Positions 34,245 through 42,113 of a DNA stretch of 53,858 bases are shown piece by piece. Source of the stretch: Rhodoferax sp. OV413 (GTDB lineage Bacteria; Pseudomonadota; Gammaproteobacteria; Burkholderiales; Burkholderiaceae_C); contig CAMAWD010000038.1 of the NCBI GenBank assembly GCA_945861785.1, forward strand, positions 1-53,858, written 5' to 3'. A model generated the notes under the pieces. The model worked only from the letters and a program-made list of their open reading frames with translations. It did not search any database and was not told the origin of the DNA. The position numbers were made by a program, and so were the translations under genes. The first letter of the stretch is position 1; every line of letters starts with the position of its first letter.

Positions 34245-35318
34245 TCAGGAAATACCGGTCCTGGCATATTTCACGAGTACTTCGCCAAGTGGTTTGCGAC
34301 ATGACTGCGCCACCTGAATTTCGTCGGGCAGATTGCCGACCGCCAACGCGAGAATGATCGTTTCTGATTGGGGCATACCCAAAAATGCCTTGAATTTGCG
34401 GTCAATCGCATGCTCTTTGCTCCAGTTGAGGCAGCAGGTTCCCAAGCCTTTCGAATGCAAAGCATAGATCAGTGACATCGCAAATAGTCCTCCATCAATC
34501 CAGGACTGGTATCGTTCGCCCATACCTTGAAAGTTACTCAAATCTGATGTGACCACCAAAAGCTTATTGACTCGATCACCGAACCCACGGGCTCCACCTT
34601 GGATGACCAATGCCTTTTTTATGTCATCCGGATCTGAAATCAGCCAAACCCGCCCAGATTGGCGATTGCAAACTGCAGGTGCCTTCTGAGCCAACTGCAC
34701 GGCCGTCTCTATTAGCTGCAATGGGACGTCAACATCAGAAAATTGGCGAATGCTGTATCTGGTATTAAAAAAGTCTGGACCCGTCGCCATCACAGAGTGT
34801 TTGATCGATTCAGCGGTTACTATCATCGCGCCGCCCCCGGCCGTCAGCGGTCCAAAACTGTCTTCTAGGACACTAGCAATGTCGCTCACGCGCGCATCAA
34901 GAACGGAATCGACCAAACTGTGGTTCAGATTGAAGGCAATGTAGGCCTTCAATGCGTTGACTGGCACAGTCAAGTGTTCTGCTGGACCATAGCGCTTTAG
35001 ATACTGTTCTAGATACCCCAGAAGAACATTAATCTCGGCCTTACCAAAACCAGGTCGCGGGTGCGGCAACGATAAGCCTTTTTCAATACTATGGTATCGC
35101 AAGGTAATTAAAGCCCGCAGTTTTTCCGCCGAGTCGCCGCGCATCACTGCAGATGAGTAAGTAGCGTAGCGCCAATAATCATAAAGACAGTTGATCAATA
35201 GCGACCAAGCCCTTTTTATATACCCTCCGACTGCGTAAAGTTGCCCGGGAAGCATTTTCCGCAGGAACTTGTGTCTTTCCAGGCCAGCGTCAATCATGAT
35301 GGATCTCATAATATTCAA
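34245..35318 (-). CDS. Nitroreductase-family protein in EPS operon
   Basis: 357 residues. The C-terminal two-thirds is a nitroreductase (FMN) fold: FFNTRYSIRQFSDVDVPLQL (R-[RY]-S-x-R-x-F/Y), AQKAPAVCNRQSGRVWLISD, and HSKGLGTCCLNWSKEH near the end. The N-terminal ~110 residues (IEKGLSLPHPRPGFGKAEIN) are an extension found in polysaccharide-locus members. Role unknown; it could reduce a sugar, a pyruvyl-type group or a lipid intermediate. Visibly richer in A/T than the flanking eps genes. Confidence 0.78.
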   Translation of the reverse strand: MNIMRSIMIDAGLERHKFLRKMLPGQLYAVGGYIKRAWSLLINCLYDYWRYATYSSAVMRGDSAEKLRALITLRYHSIEKGLSLPHPRPGFGKAEINVLLGYLEQYLKRYGPAEHLTVPVNALKAYIAFNLNHSLVDSVLDARVSDIASVLEDSFGPLTAGGGAMIVTAESIKHSVMATGPDFFNTRYSIRQFSDVDVPLQLIETAVQLAQKAPAVCNRQSGRVWLISDPDDIKKALVIQGGARGFGDRVNKLLVVTSDLSNFQGMGERYQSWIDGGLFAMSLIYALHSKGLGTCCLNWSKEHAIDRKFKAFLGMPQSETIILALAVGNLPDEIQVAQSCRKPLGEVLVKYARTGIS

Positions 35319-35331
35319 CTTTCATGATCCG

Positions 35332-36633
35332 TCAACCAAATATATTGCCGCTTCTGTTTTGCATCCAGGCAAGCCAGCAGATGATTGGCAACAATGGAAT
35401 TGCAACAATCTGCGAAGTCTGACTAATACCTTTGCGAAAAGCCCAGAGCGCAAAACCAATTGCAAGGTATGCATACGAAAGGACCATGGCGCCGATCATC
35501 CCTGTGATACCAAACCGGCCAAGCAAAATGGATGCCGAAACTATCAGAAGGGCTAGGGCAGACAAGAACAGCCACGCGCGAAAGCGCTGCCCGCCTAGCG
35601 CGGTGATGCTGATTCCTTGCGCAGCCGCAGTGAACCGAACGAATAGCAAGACGCCTAGCCAAGGAAAGATCACCTCTACCGTCTTGAAACTCTCGGTTGG
35701 ATAAATTAAGCGCACATATGGAGCAGCCACAATAAATAGAATTGCCATCATCAACGAGGCGGTGAGCATTTGATATGAAAGACTGCGATGCAACATCGTC
35801 AAAGCAGTTCGGTTGGTTTCTGCCCGTGACATTTTCGGCAGGTACAGTGATCCAAAGATCGGAGCAACCATTGATGCACCCTGATAAAACCGCGCACCTG
35901 CTTGATATATGCCGGCCGCAGAATACCCAAGCGTACTACTGACAAGTATCGTGTCAATATTTGCAAAAGTAGTGGCGACTGCCGCATCCGTTCCATAGGA
36001 AAATCCCCGCTTGATTGCTTGCCAAGCGCGATTGAAAGCAAGTGTCGGATAGAATACTTCATTAAGATGTCCGTAAAGTTCACGCACTACTAAACCCAAT
36101 CCGATCAGTCGAGACATAACCATTGCTGCCGCCAGCATTAACCCGGTACCACCAAAGAATACCGCCAGTGAGCCTGCGATGAAATACGTTGAGCTACCCC
36201 AGAATGTAACGGTTGCCTCTTGGCTGAATCTGCCAAGAGCACGATATGCAGCCAAGAGAAAATCTGAGTACGAATTGATGGTCGCTGACAATGTCAGCAG
36301 AATGACGATCGCGACAATACGTTGTTCATAGCCCTTAACGAGTGAATACACAAGCACGATCAAGAGTGCAGCGGAAGTCAACCAAATTTTCGCTCCGAGC
36401 AATTCGCCGAGCACGGTCGGCGCGCGCTCTTTTGATTTACCTACTTCCCGAAGAATTTGCAGAGAGAATCCGTACTCGGAGATCATGGTGACTATTGTTG
36501 CAACAGAGAACAAGTACATGAACTCACCGAATCCCTCTGCCCCCCAACTTCTCGCAGCAAACACAAAGAGAAGAAAACCAGAGCAGATTCTGAGACCAGT
36601 CGCGAAACCTAACGTCAAGAAATTTCGAAGCAT
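35332..36633 (-). CDS. Wzx-type oligosaccharide flippase
   Basis: The 433-residue membrane protein has about 12 helices, beginning MLRNFLTLGFATGLRICSGF with an arginine in the first helix as is typical of polysaccharide flippases, then RSWGAEGFGEFMYLFSVATI. It should move the lipid-linked repeat to the periplasm for polymerisation. A/T-rich like the nitroreductase gene, which starts 13 bases after it. Confidence 0.85.
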   Translation of the reverse strand: MLRNFLTLGFATGLRICSGFLLFVFAARSWGAEGFGEFMYLFSVATIVTMISEYGFSLQILREVGKSKERAPTVLGELLGAKIWLTSAALLIVLVYSLVKGYEQRIVAIVILLTLSATINSYSDFLLAAYRALGRFSQEATVTFWGSSTYFIAGSLAVFFGGTGLMLAAAMVMSRLIGLGLVVRELYGHLNEVFYPTLAFNRAWQAIKRGFSYGTDAAVATTFANIDTILVSSTLGYSAAGIYQAGARFYQGASMVAPIFGSLYLPKMSRAETNRTALTMLHRSLSYQMLTASLMMAILFIVAAPYVRLIYPTESFKTVEVIFPWLGVLLFVRFTAAAQGISITALGGQRFRAWLFLSALALLIVSASILLGRFGITGMIGAMVLSYAYLAIGFALWAFRKGISQTSQIVAIPLLPIICWLAWMQNRSGNIFG

Positions 36634-36659
36634 TTAGAGCGACCGGCAGACTTTTAGCC

Positions 36660-37352
36660 TCACCCGGCGTTGCCGACTAGTGCTTTTCGCAGTGAAGGTG
36701 AGGCGGCGTCCAACAAATCGCGGGCAAACTTTTCTTGGCGACTAAATGAATTCGCCGTATCGGCGGAAATACTAGACACCCGAAATAAGAGTCCATCAGC
36801 AACTGTCCCGGCGAACAAGCCCAGTTTCAATCGTTGGATGGTTTGGGGCAGGCCGCCTCGAATGACATCATCGCCAATTCGCATCCAGTAAGTTATTGGC
36901 TCGTTGCGTTGCCCAAGGGCTGCGAACATTTGGGTGGTCTCAAGCGTGCCAAGCTTCGTTTGTATCGTGGCCGGCCGTACAAACTTGACTTCGAACCCCT
37001 GGGCGGGGTAGCACGTTTCAGGCTTGTGCAACTGCGTAGCTTTGGACTGGTCTACACCGTAGGCAATCGACAGCATGACGACATGCTGCTGTGAATTGAT
37101 GTATGTGCGCGATAGCGTCTGGCTGTAAATTTTGCTGAGCAGTTCCGCTTGTTGGGGGTTCACGATCTGCGCGGTGGATTGGGGAAGCTCTCGCCAGTCG
37201 CCAAATTGCCGCGGCAATAGTTGCTCCAGATCCACTTTGGGTTGTAGGTCTGCAGTAAACGTTGTTGGCCGCAGAAAATGCGCAAGAGCTGCGCTAGTTA
37301 ACATCATCAGCAGCAATGCTATTGCCCTTCGAAACAGTCTTGAATCATTCAT
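36660..37352 (-). CDS. epsI: Exosortase-associated protein EpsI
   Basis: 230 residues: one N-terminal membrane helix and a periplasmic EpsI domain with LPRQFGDWRELP, VVMLSIAYGVDQSKATQLHK and PETCYPAQGFEVKFV (the C-Y-P-A-x-G motif), then ITYWMRIGDDVIRG. EpsI proteins go with exosortases in EPS loci. The start overlaps the xrtB stop (ATGA). Confidence 0.94.
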   Translation of the reverse strand: MNDSRLFRRAIALLLMMLTSAALAHFLRPTTFTADLQPKVDLEQLLPRQFGDWRELPQSTAQIVNPQQAELLSKIYSQTLSRTYINSQQHVVMLSIAYGVDQSKATQLHKPETCYPAQGFEVKFVRPATIQTKLGTLETTQMFAALGQRNEPITYWMRIGDDVIRGGLPQTIQRLKLGLFAGTVADGLLFRVSSISADTANSFSRQEKFARDLLDAASPSLRKALVGNAG

Positions 37353-38254
37353 GACTGAATCGCAGCTACGTTCTGAGCTGTCCGGAGCTTTTCGATAGTT
37401 TGCAGTAACGTATCAGAACTGATGATGAGCAACAGGGCACTTAAAAACAGGACCATCCCTGCAAACCCATGCAAAAATCCCTGACCGGCCTCATCTCCAA
37501 AATGGTAGGTAATCAAACTAAGCACAATCACGCGGATGACGTTCGCAGCAAATGAGATGGGAACAATCAAGATAGCAAGCCCAACATTGCGAAAAAGCGA
37601 GTCACGTCGAATAAGATTGAGATATAGCAGACCCAACGCTTCGAGCGTTAGTAGCGTATGCAAGCCTGCGCAGGCATCTGCCACGAGCAGCATGTACTGG
37701 CCAATTTGCAGGATCACGCCATTGCGACCAATGGGATAACCGAACCAGAACAGAACGTGCTCTGCAACGTAAGAGACTGCCATTTTCATGGGCAGAGTGA
37801 CAGCATCCACAAAGACGCCAGGCAAAGGCACCATGAACAACATGAAGAACATCGCAAACCACTGTGGCTGGAGGGCGGCCAAACCACGCGTCAGCAGGAG
37901 GATTCCAATCAATAACCAAATGACAGAGCCAATCTCAAACAGCAAGATGTCTTGGGAGCGGCCCAGTATGTACAGCAGCAGCGCAAACACCGAAAACGGC
38001 CAGCCCCACAGGCTTGGCGCTTGGCCTTCACTGGCGGCCATCATGGCCGGCCAGTTGCGGTAGATCAGCCAGCACGCAATGCCCAGCACGATCGGCCCGT
38101 GCATTTGCTCGTCCGATGCCCAGACGCCGTGAAACAAGTCGACCAGGCTGGGCACATACAGCACCACCAGGCCAGCGATGATCGGCAGCCAAATGACCAG
38201 CTCCGCCCGCCATGCGGCGGATGGGTTGTTGCCAGATAAGGGTGGCGAGTTCAT
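37349..38254 (-). CDS. xrtB: Exosortase B
   Basis: Membrane cysteine transpeptidase (~8 helices) that cuts PEP-CTERM proteins. Candidate triad: Cys195 in LLVADACAGLHTLLT, Arg241 in FAANVIRVIVLS and His262 in GFLHGFAGM. The start MNSPPLSGNN gives 301 residues; the frame is open further upstream without family resemblance. Likely targets are proteins such as the PEP-CTERM product at 49356. About 100 bases upstream lie relics, including a second copy of this gene's 5' end. Confidence 0.93.
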   Translation of the reverse strand: MNSPPLSGNNPSAAWRAELVIWLPIIAGLVVLYVPSLVDLFHGVWASDEQMHGPIVLGIACWLIYRNWPAMMAASEGQAPSLWGWPFSVFALLLYILGRSQDILLFEIGSVIWLLIGILLLTRGLAALQPQWFAMFFMLFMVPLPGVFVDAVTLPMKMAVSYVAEHVLFWFGYPIGRNGVILQIGQYMLLVADACAGLHTLLTLEALGLLYLNLIRRDSLFRNVGLAILIVPISFAANVIRVIVLSLITYHFGDEAGQGFLHGFAGMVLFLSALLLIISSDTLLQTIEKLRTAQNVAAIQS

Positions 38255-38354
38255 TGGTGCTGTTCCATCGCACAGTGGCCCATGCAATCTTGTCGGCGGT
38301 GTGCCGAAGGGCGTGTTGGGGTCATCTGGTTCGCCCCGAGGTTGGCGGAGGTGG

Positions 38355-38813
38355 TCAAACGCATCGGTAGCCACCAGTCTTGGGTGTTCCGACAAATTCA
38401 ATCTTGCCGCCGTCGCGAAGCTGTTTGATCCAATGCTCGACCCTTTTTGGGGTGACGCCAAACAGCTTGCCGAGCGCGGGGGCGCGTAGCCCCGGGTTCT
38501 GCTCGATGGCATTGACCAGGTCGCTTATTCCGATGGTGGCAGTGTTTACTCCCCCGACGTGTTCTTCGGTGCGTTTGAGGGCCACACGAAACTGATTTCC
38601 CTGTCGGTCGTCTGTAAACTCGATTTGCGGCCAGTCTTCGATCGCTCGGGGGATGCCGCTGCCCATGCCCTGGTATGGCAGGATGTGGAAGGCGTGCGAG
38701 GCCAGCGCCGGGTTGCGCAGGTTGCCAGAACGTTGCACGCGCAGGCTGGTTCGCCCGGCAGGGTGGCAATATCCTCGCCCTTCATCTCGCAGCCGGGGGC
38801 GCCGCAAATACCG
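38355..38813 (-). pseudogene. C-terminal relic of ATP-binding/HTH protein
   Basis: Leftward frame contains RNPALASHAFHILPYQGMGS and GIPRAIEDWPQIEFTDD (the end of an AlbA-type ATP-binding protein, GHKL-like part) then a winged helix LGKLFGVTPKRVEHWIKQLR ending EFVGTPKTGGYRCV. This matches the end of the complete homologue at 39931 (EFIGSPKTGGYF). The front half is missing, replaced by xrtB-like codons. Confidence 0.7.
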
Positions 38814-38936
38814 CACCACCCGCCCTGCAATAATCGGCAGCCACGTCACCAGCTCCGCATGCCACGCCTGCGGCCCAGCGTTGGGGCCCAGTGGAGTTTG
38901 TTGAGGAGTCCGGGTGTTCACTGCAGAGTTTTCCAT
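38814..38936 (-). pseudogene. Duplicate of xrtB 5' end
   Basis: MENSAVNTRTPQQTPLGPNA precedes AWHAELVTWLPIIAGRVVRY, which aligns with AWRAELVIWLPIIAGLVVLY at residues 14-33 of exosortase B. The copy ends there and is fused to the ATP-binding relic. It probably marks the original xrtB start, displaced when other DNA entered. Confidence 0.75.
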
Positions 38937-39330
38937 GCGCGCGTTACAGCGCGTGTTGCGTCTGGCAGCCGTGTTGGCGGCCATCGGCCTGCCGATTGGC
39001 CTGTTTTACGGCGGCGCGCAGCCGGTGGCCGTGGGCCTGATCCCCGCGCCCTGGGACAAGCTGGCCCACGCGGGCGTGTTTGCGGTGTTGGCGGCGTCCG
39101 TGGGGTATGCCAGCGGCTTGCGTGGCCGCCCGATGTGGTGGCTGGGTTTTGCGGTGGCGCTCACAGTCGGTGCCGTGGATGAACTGCACCAGATGACCCT
39201 GCCCGGCCGCGCTGCCGGCTGGGACGATCTGGCCGCCGACGCCTTCGGTGCCGTGCTGGGTGCCACGTCGCTGCGCTGGCGCAGGGTGGTCAAGCGCTGG
39301 GTGGAGCGGCGCCTGGGCGGGGGGAGTTGA
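38914..39330 (+). CDS. VanZ-family membrane protein
   Basis: The GTG at 38914 follows GAGGAG by five bases; an in-frame ATG lies seven codons later, and this is shared with the opposite-strand relic start at a CATG. Protein: 138 residues (131 from the ATG), four hydrophobic helices, with PAPWDKLAHAGVFAVLAASV and VGAVDELHQMTLPGRAAGWD DLAADAFGAVLG, the D-K-x-x-H and D-E-x-x-Q signatures of VanZ-like proteins. It reads against the EPS operon. VanZ-like genes are common beside exosortase loci; the role is unclear. Confidence 0.82.
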   Translation: MFTAEFSMRALQRVLRLAAVLAAIGLPIGLFYGGAQPVAVGLIPAPWDKLAHAGVFAVLAASVGYASGLRGRPMWWLGFAVALTVGAVDELHQMTLPGRAAGWDDLAADAFGAVLGATSLRWRRVVKRWVERRLGGGS

Positions 39331-39347
39331 GGTAAATCGCGTATTGA

Positions 39348-39494
39348 TCACAGCGGTATCCCCTGGCGCGCAATCTGATGGATTGGCATGTCGGCCTCAT
39401 CGGTGCGCGACCCATGCAGATAGATGCGCCCGAGCGGGTCCAGCGTACCAAGGGTGGTGCGGATGGCGTCGAGTTCGGCGGGGTGCAGGCGCAT
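39348..39494 (-). pseudogene. MNT-type nucleotidyltransferase N-terminal scrap
   Basis: A 48-codon ORF MRLHPAELDAIRTTLGTLDP then LGRIYLHGSRTDEADM matches the start of MNT nucleotidyltransferases (I-x-L-F-G-S-R-x-x) but ends before the catalytic D-x-D, in sequence unrelated to it. Lies 33 bases after DUF2442 and may once have been in the same operon. Confidence 0.6.
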
Positions 39495-39527
39495 ATCTTG
39501 AACGTTGGCGGGTCGTTATGGAGGATC

Positions 39528-39806
39528 TCAGGCTGCAGCCGTCAGGTGCATCTTGCCGATCTGGTTGGTATACAGGTCCATGATCGGAAAACACAACGCA
39601 TAGTCGCCCCACATCAGATCTCCGTGCTCCAGCTTGAAATCTGCGAACTTCTTGGCGTCCAGGAAAGCCCGGATCTCAGGGTGCAGGGAGTGCTGCAGAA
39701 AGGGTTTGAAATCCACCTCTTGAATCGTGCCGTCGTTGAACTGCAACTTCAGCTTGTAGTCCCCAGTCTGGTCTACTGCAACGATATTGACGATGTCCAT
39801 GGTCAT
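39528..39806 (-). CDS. DUF2442-family small protein
   Basis: 92 residues: VNIVAVDQTGDYKLKLQFND GTIQEVDFKPFL, FKLEHGDLMWGDYALCFPIM and DLYTNQIG correspond to DUF2442, a small beta-rich family often encoded with DUF4160 or nucleotidyltransferase genes and suspected to be TA-like. Complete by length. Possible starts are the two ATGs at the N-terminus (MTMD). Confidence 0.75.
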   Translation of the reverse strand: MTMDIVNIVAVDQTGDYKLKLQFNDGTIQEVDFKPFLQHSLHPEIRAFLDAKKFADFKLEHGDLMWGDYALCFPIMDLYTNQIGKMHLTAAA

Positions 39807-39930
39807 TTGAGCCTGCCTTTGACGTGTTTCACATTGACCCCACCTGCACCGCCTCGTTGTTCTGAAGGCGTTAACCGGAAAAGTGCGGTCACTGACCGTA
39901 CTATTTTTGATTCGAAGAATGCGCTTGCGT

Positions 39931-41187
39931 TCATTGCGGCTTCCCCCGGGCTAGGTTTCTTGCGAAATAGCCGCCGGTCTTGGGTGAGCCGATGAATTCG
40001 ATCTGGTTCGATTCACGCAGGGTTCGCACGCTGCGTTCGACTGTCCGCAAGGCGAAATCAAGAGACGTTGCAATCGGTTGTACGCGTGAGCCTGGGTGTG
40101 CCACGATGTAACCCAGCACTGCGTCCAACTTCGTGATTGCCTGCGATGTCCCCTCTATATTTACTCCGCCATTTACTCCGCCATTTACTCCGCCATCGCG
40201 TGGCGGCAGCCGAAAAGTCACGATCACCGAGTACACATCCGATGTCACCGTCATCGGCTCACGGTTGGCTTGCCGCAACAGCTCAGCGATTTTGTTGGTG
40301 CCGCGCCCCCAGGTTTCGATGTGGCCACGGCGGTAAAACGTGCCGGCGATGTAGGGGTTCCAGGGCATCGATTCATGCGGCTGCTGCAGCATTTCGGGGG
40401 TCAGGCCAAAGTGCAGGCCGCCGGGTGAAATGATTTCCAGCCTGTCGTCGTACAAAGCCACGCCGATCGACCCGCTGAAACCGGCGTAGTCCCGATGCAC
40501 AAAGGCGTTGGCCAGGGCTTCTCGCACTGCTTCCACCGGTAGTGTTGGCGTGTCTTCCCGTTCCATCTTGCCGGGGATGATGCGGCCGGCCACCCGCAGC
40601 CAGTCGATCAGGAACCGCTCGGCGCGGCGCATCAGGTCGAAGGCGTTTCCTTCGTATTGGCGGTTGTCCAAAAATTCGCTGCGTGTCGTGCCTTTGAAAC
40701 GTGCCACGCGCAGTTTGAACTGGGGGAATTCGGGTCGAGGGCTGTCGGCTTTGCAGAACAGCGCCACCGCAGCACGGTTGAGCCGCCCGTCGGTTGTCAA
40801 CAAGTTCAAGCCGCGCAAGATCGCCATCGGCTCACGCGTTCCAGGCTCGTCGCTACGACCGCGGCGGATGGCCTCGTCAATGGTCTGCGTGATTTCGGTG
40901 GCGTCCAGCATGTCGATGGTCCAGCCTTCAGCGGGCTGGCGCTCCCAACGGTCCGTGGCGTTCAGGGATTCGATCAACAGGCACTGGTAGTTCAGCCGGG
41001 GCATGGCGCGCGTGGTGTTGAGCACACGCTCGTAAGGCACGCCACGAAACGACACTGGCACGTTGTTCACCTTGGCAAATGCGCAGAGCGTGCGGCAGGC
41101 ACGATCCTTCTCGGTCGTGGATTTTTTGAATCCCACGGTCTGCGATTCGCCCTGTTGGGCCAGGTTGATCACGGCGGTCTGGTGCAT
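39931..41187 (-). CDS. ATP-binding AlbA-type regulator/helicase-like protein with shortened N-terminus
   Basis: 418 residues. The usual N-terminal AlbA_2 domain is cut down: ESQTVGFKKSTTEKDRACRT is followed almost directly by VPVSFRGVPYERV, missing about 60-80 residues of the normal domain but staying in frame. The rest is standard: VEAVREALANAFVHRDY (GHKL-like ATP site), PGGLHFGLTPEML, HIETWGRGTNKIAELLR, a GGVNGGVNGGVN linker and a winged helix ending EFIGSPKTGGYF. It interrupts the epsG-xrtB spacing. Probably reduced or changed in function. Confidence 0.75.
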   Translation of the reverse strand: MHQTAVINLAQQGESQTVGFKKSTTEKDRACRTLCAFAKVNNVPVSFRGVPYERVLNTTRAMPRLNYQCLLIESLNATDRWERQPAEGWTIDMLDATEITQTIDEAIRRGRSDEPGTREPMAILRGLNLLTTDGRLNRAAVALFCKADSPRPEFPQFKLRVARFKGTTRSEFLDNRQYEGNAFDLMRRAERFLIDWLRVAGRIIPGKMEREDTPTLPVEAVREALANAFVHRDYAGFSGSIGVALYDDRLEIISPGGLHFGLTPEMLQQPHESMPWNPYIAGTFYRRGHIETWGRGTNKIAELLRQANREPMTVTSDVYSVIVTFRLPPRDGGVNGGVNGGVNIEGTSQAITKLDAVLGYIVAHPGSRVQPIATSLDFALRTVERSVRTLRESNQIEFIGSPKTGGYFARNLARGKPQ

Positions 41188-41207
41188 TGCGGATTGGTCA
41201 GCGCTTC

Positions 41208-42113
41208 TCAGTCATCATTCAATATCGACCCCACCAGCACCACCCCGCTGTCTTGCAGGCGCTTGGCCAGCAGGGCGGCGTCGGGCATGCGGGTTTGGTT
41301 TTTGCGGGTCACCACCACCGCGGCGCCGGCCTGGGCGGCGATGATCTCGGCGTCGGCATAGTCGGTGCCGGAGGGGGTGTCGATGATGATCACATCAAAT
41401 TGCTCGGCAGCGGCTTGCAGCAACATGTGAAAGGCGCGCCGGCCCAGCAGCTCTTGCGGGTTGGGTGGCACGGCGCCGGCGGGCAACACGTGCAGGCCCT
41501 TGAGGCCGGGCACCGGCACGGCGGCCTCCAGGCCGGCGCGGTCGGCCAATATGCCCGACAGGCCGGCGCTCTTGCCCAGCATGAAGAGTGATTGCTGGCG
41601 TGATTGGCGCAGGTCGGCGTCGATCAGCAGGGTGCGCTCGCCTTGCTGCGAAAACACGATGGCCAGATTGGCGGCGATGAAGCTGCGGCCCTCTCCCACG
41701 CCCGGGCTCACCAGCGCCACCACCTTGCGCGATGGGTCGGTGTTGAACCAGCGCAGCATGAGTTGGCTGCGCACGGCGCGCAGGTTTTCGCCGACCTTGC
41801 TGAAGGGCTGGTAGGCAGCCATCAGCTCGGGGCTGCGGCTGGTGTCTTGCGCGGGCAGGTAGGAATAGTCGAACTGCTTGCTCAGCGCAAAGTCGATGTC
41901 GGCCTTGGTCAGCAGCTTGAGGGCCAGGGCGGCGTCGCCGAACTGGGATTTGTCTTGTTGCTGGCGTTGCAGGATTTTTTCGGAGTCGGCAGCGCTCAGG
42001 CGCCCACTCGACACCAGGATGTCGCCGATGGAGCGGCGGCCGCCGGTGGGTGCCGCTGCCGGCGGCGCAGCCGCGGGAGTGAGGTTGGCCATGGTGTTGG
42101 TGATGGTGTTCAT
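41208..42113 (-). CDS. epsG: EpsG, chain-length/export tyrosine-kinase-like ATPase
   Basis: 301 residues: an N-terminal segment (SIGDILVSSGRLSAADSEKI, QFGDAALALKLLTKADI) and a BY-kinase/MinD-like ATPase domain with Walker A-like VSPGVGEGRSFIAANLAIVF (residues ~135-153), where the usual Lys of GKS is Arg, and Walker A' LLIDADLR. The partner of EpsF: the ATG overlaps the epsF stop (ATGA). No C-terminal tyrosine cluster is seen. Confidence 0.9.
   Translation of the reverse strand: MNTITNTMANLTPAAAPPAAAPTGGRRSIGDILVSSGRLSAADSEKILQRQQQDKSQFGDAALALKLLTKADIDFALSKQFDYSYLPAQDTSRSPELMAAYQPFSKVGENLRAVRSQLMLRWFNTDPSRKVVALVSPGVGEGRSFIAANLAIVFSQQGERTLLIDADLRQSRQQSLFMLGKSAGLSGILADRAGLEAAVPVPGLKGLHVLPAGAVPPNPQELLGRRAFHMLLQAAAEQFDVIIIDTPSGTDYADAEIIAAQAGAAVVVTRKNQTRMPDAALLAKRLQDSGVVLVGSILNDD

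Noticed and set aside
40160-40200. Triple 12-base repeat (GGAGTAAATGGC type)
   Set aside because: It encodes the GGVN linker common in this ATP-binding family; ordinary coding repeat.
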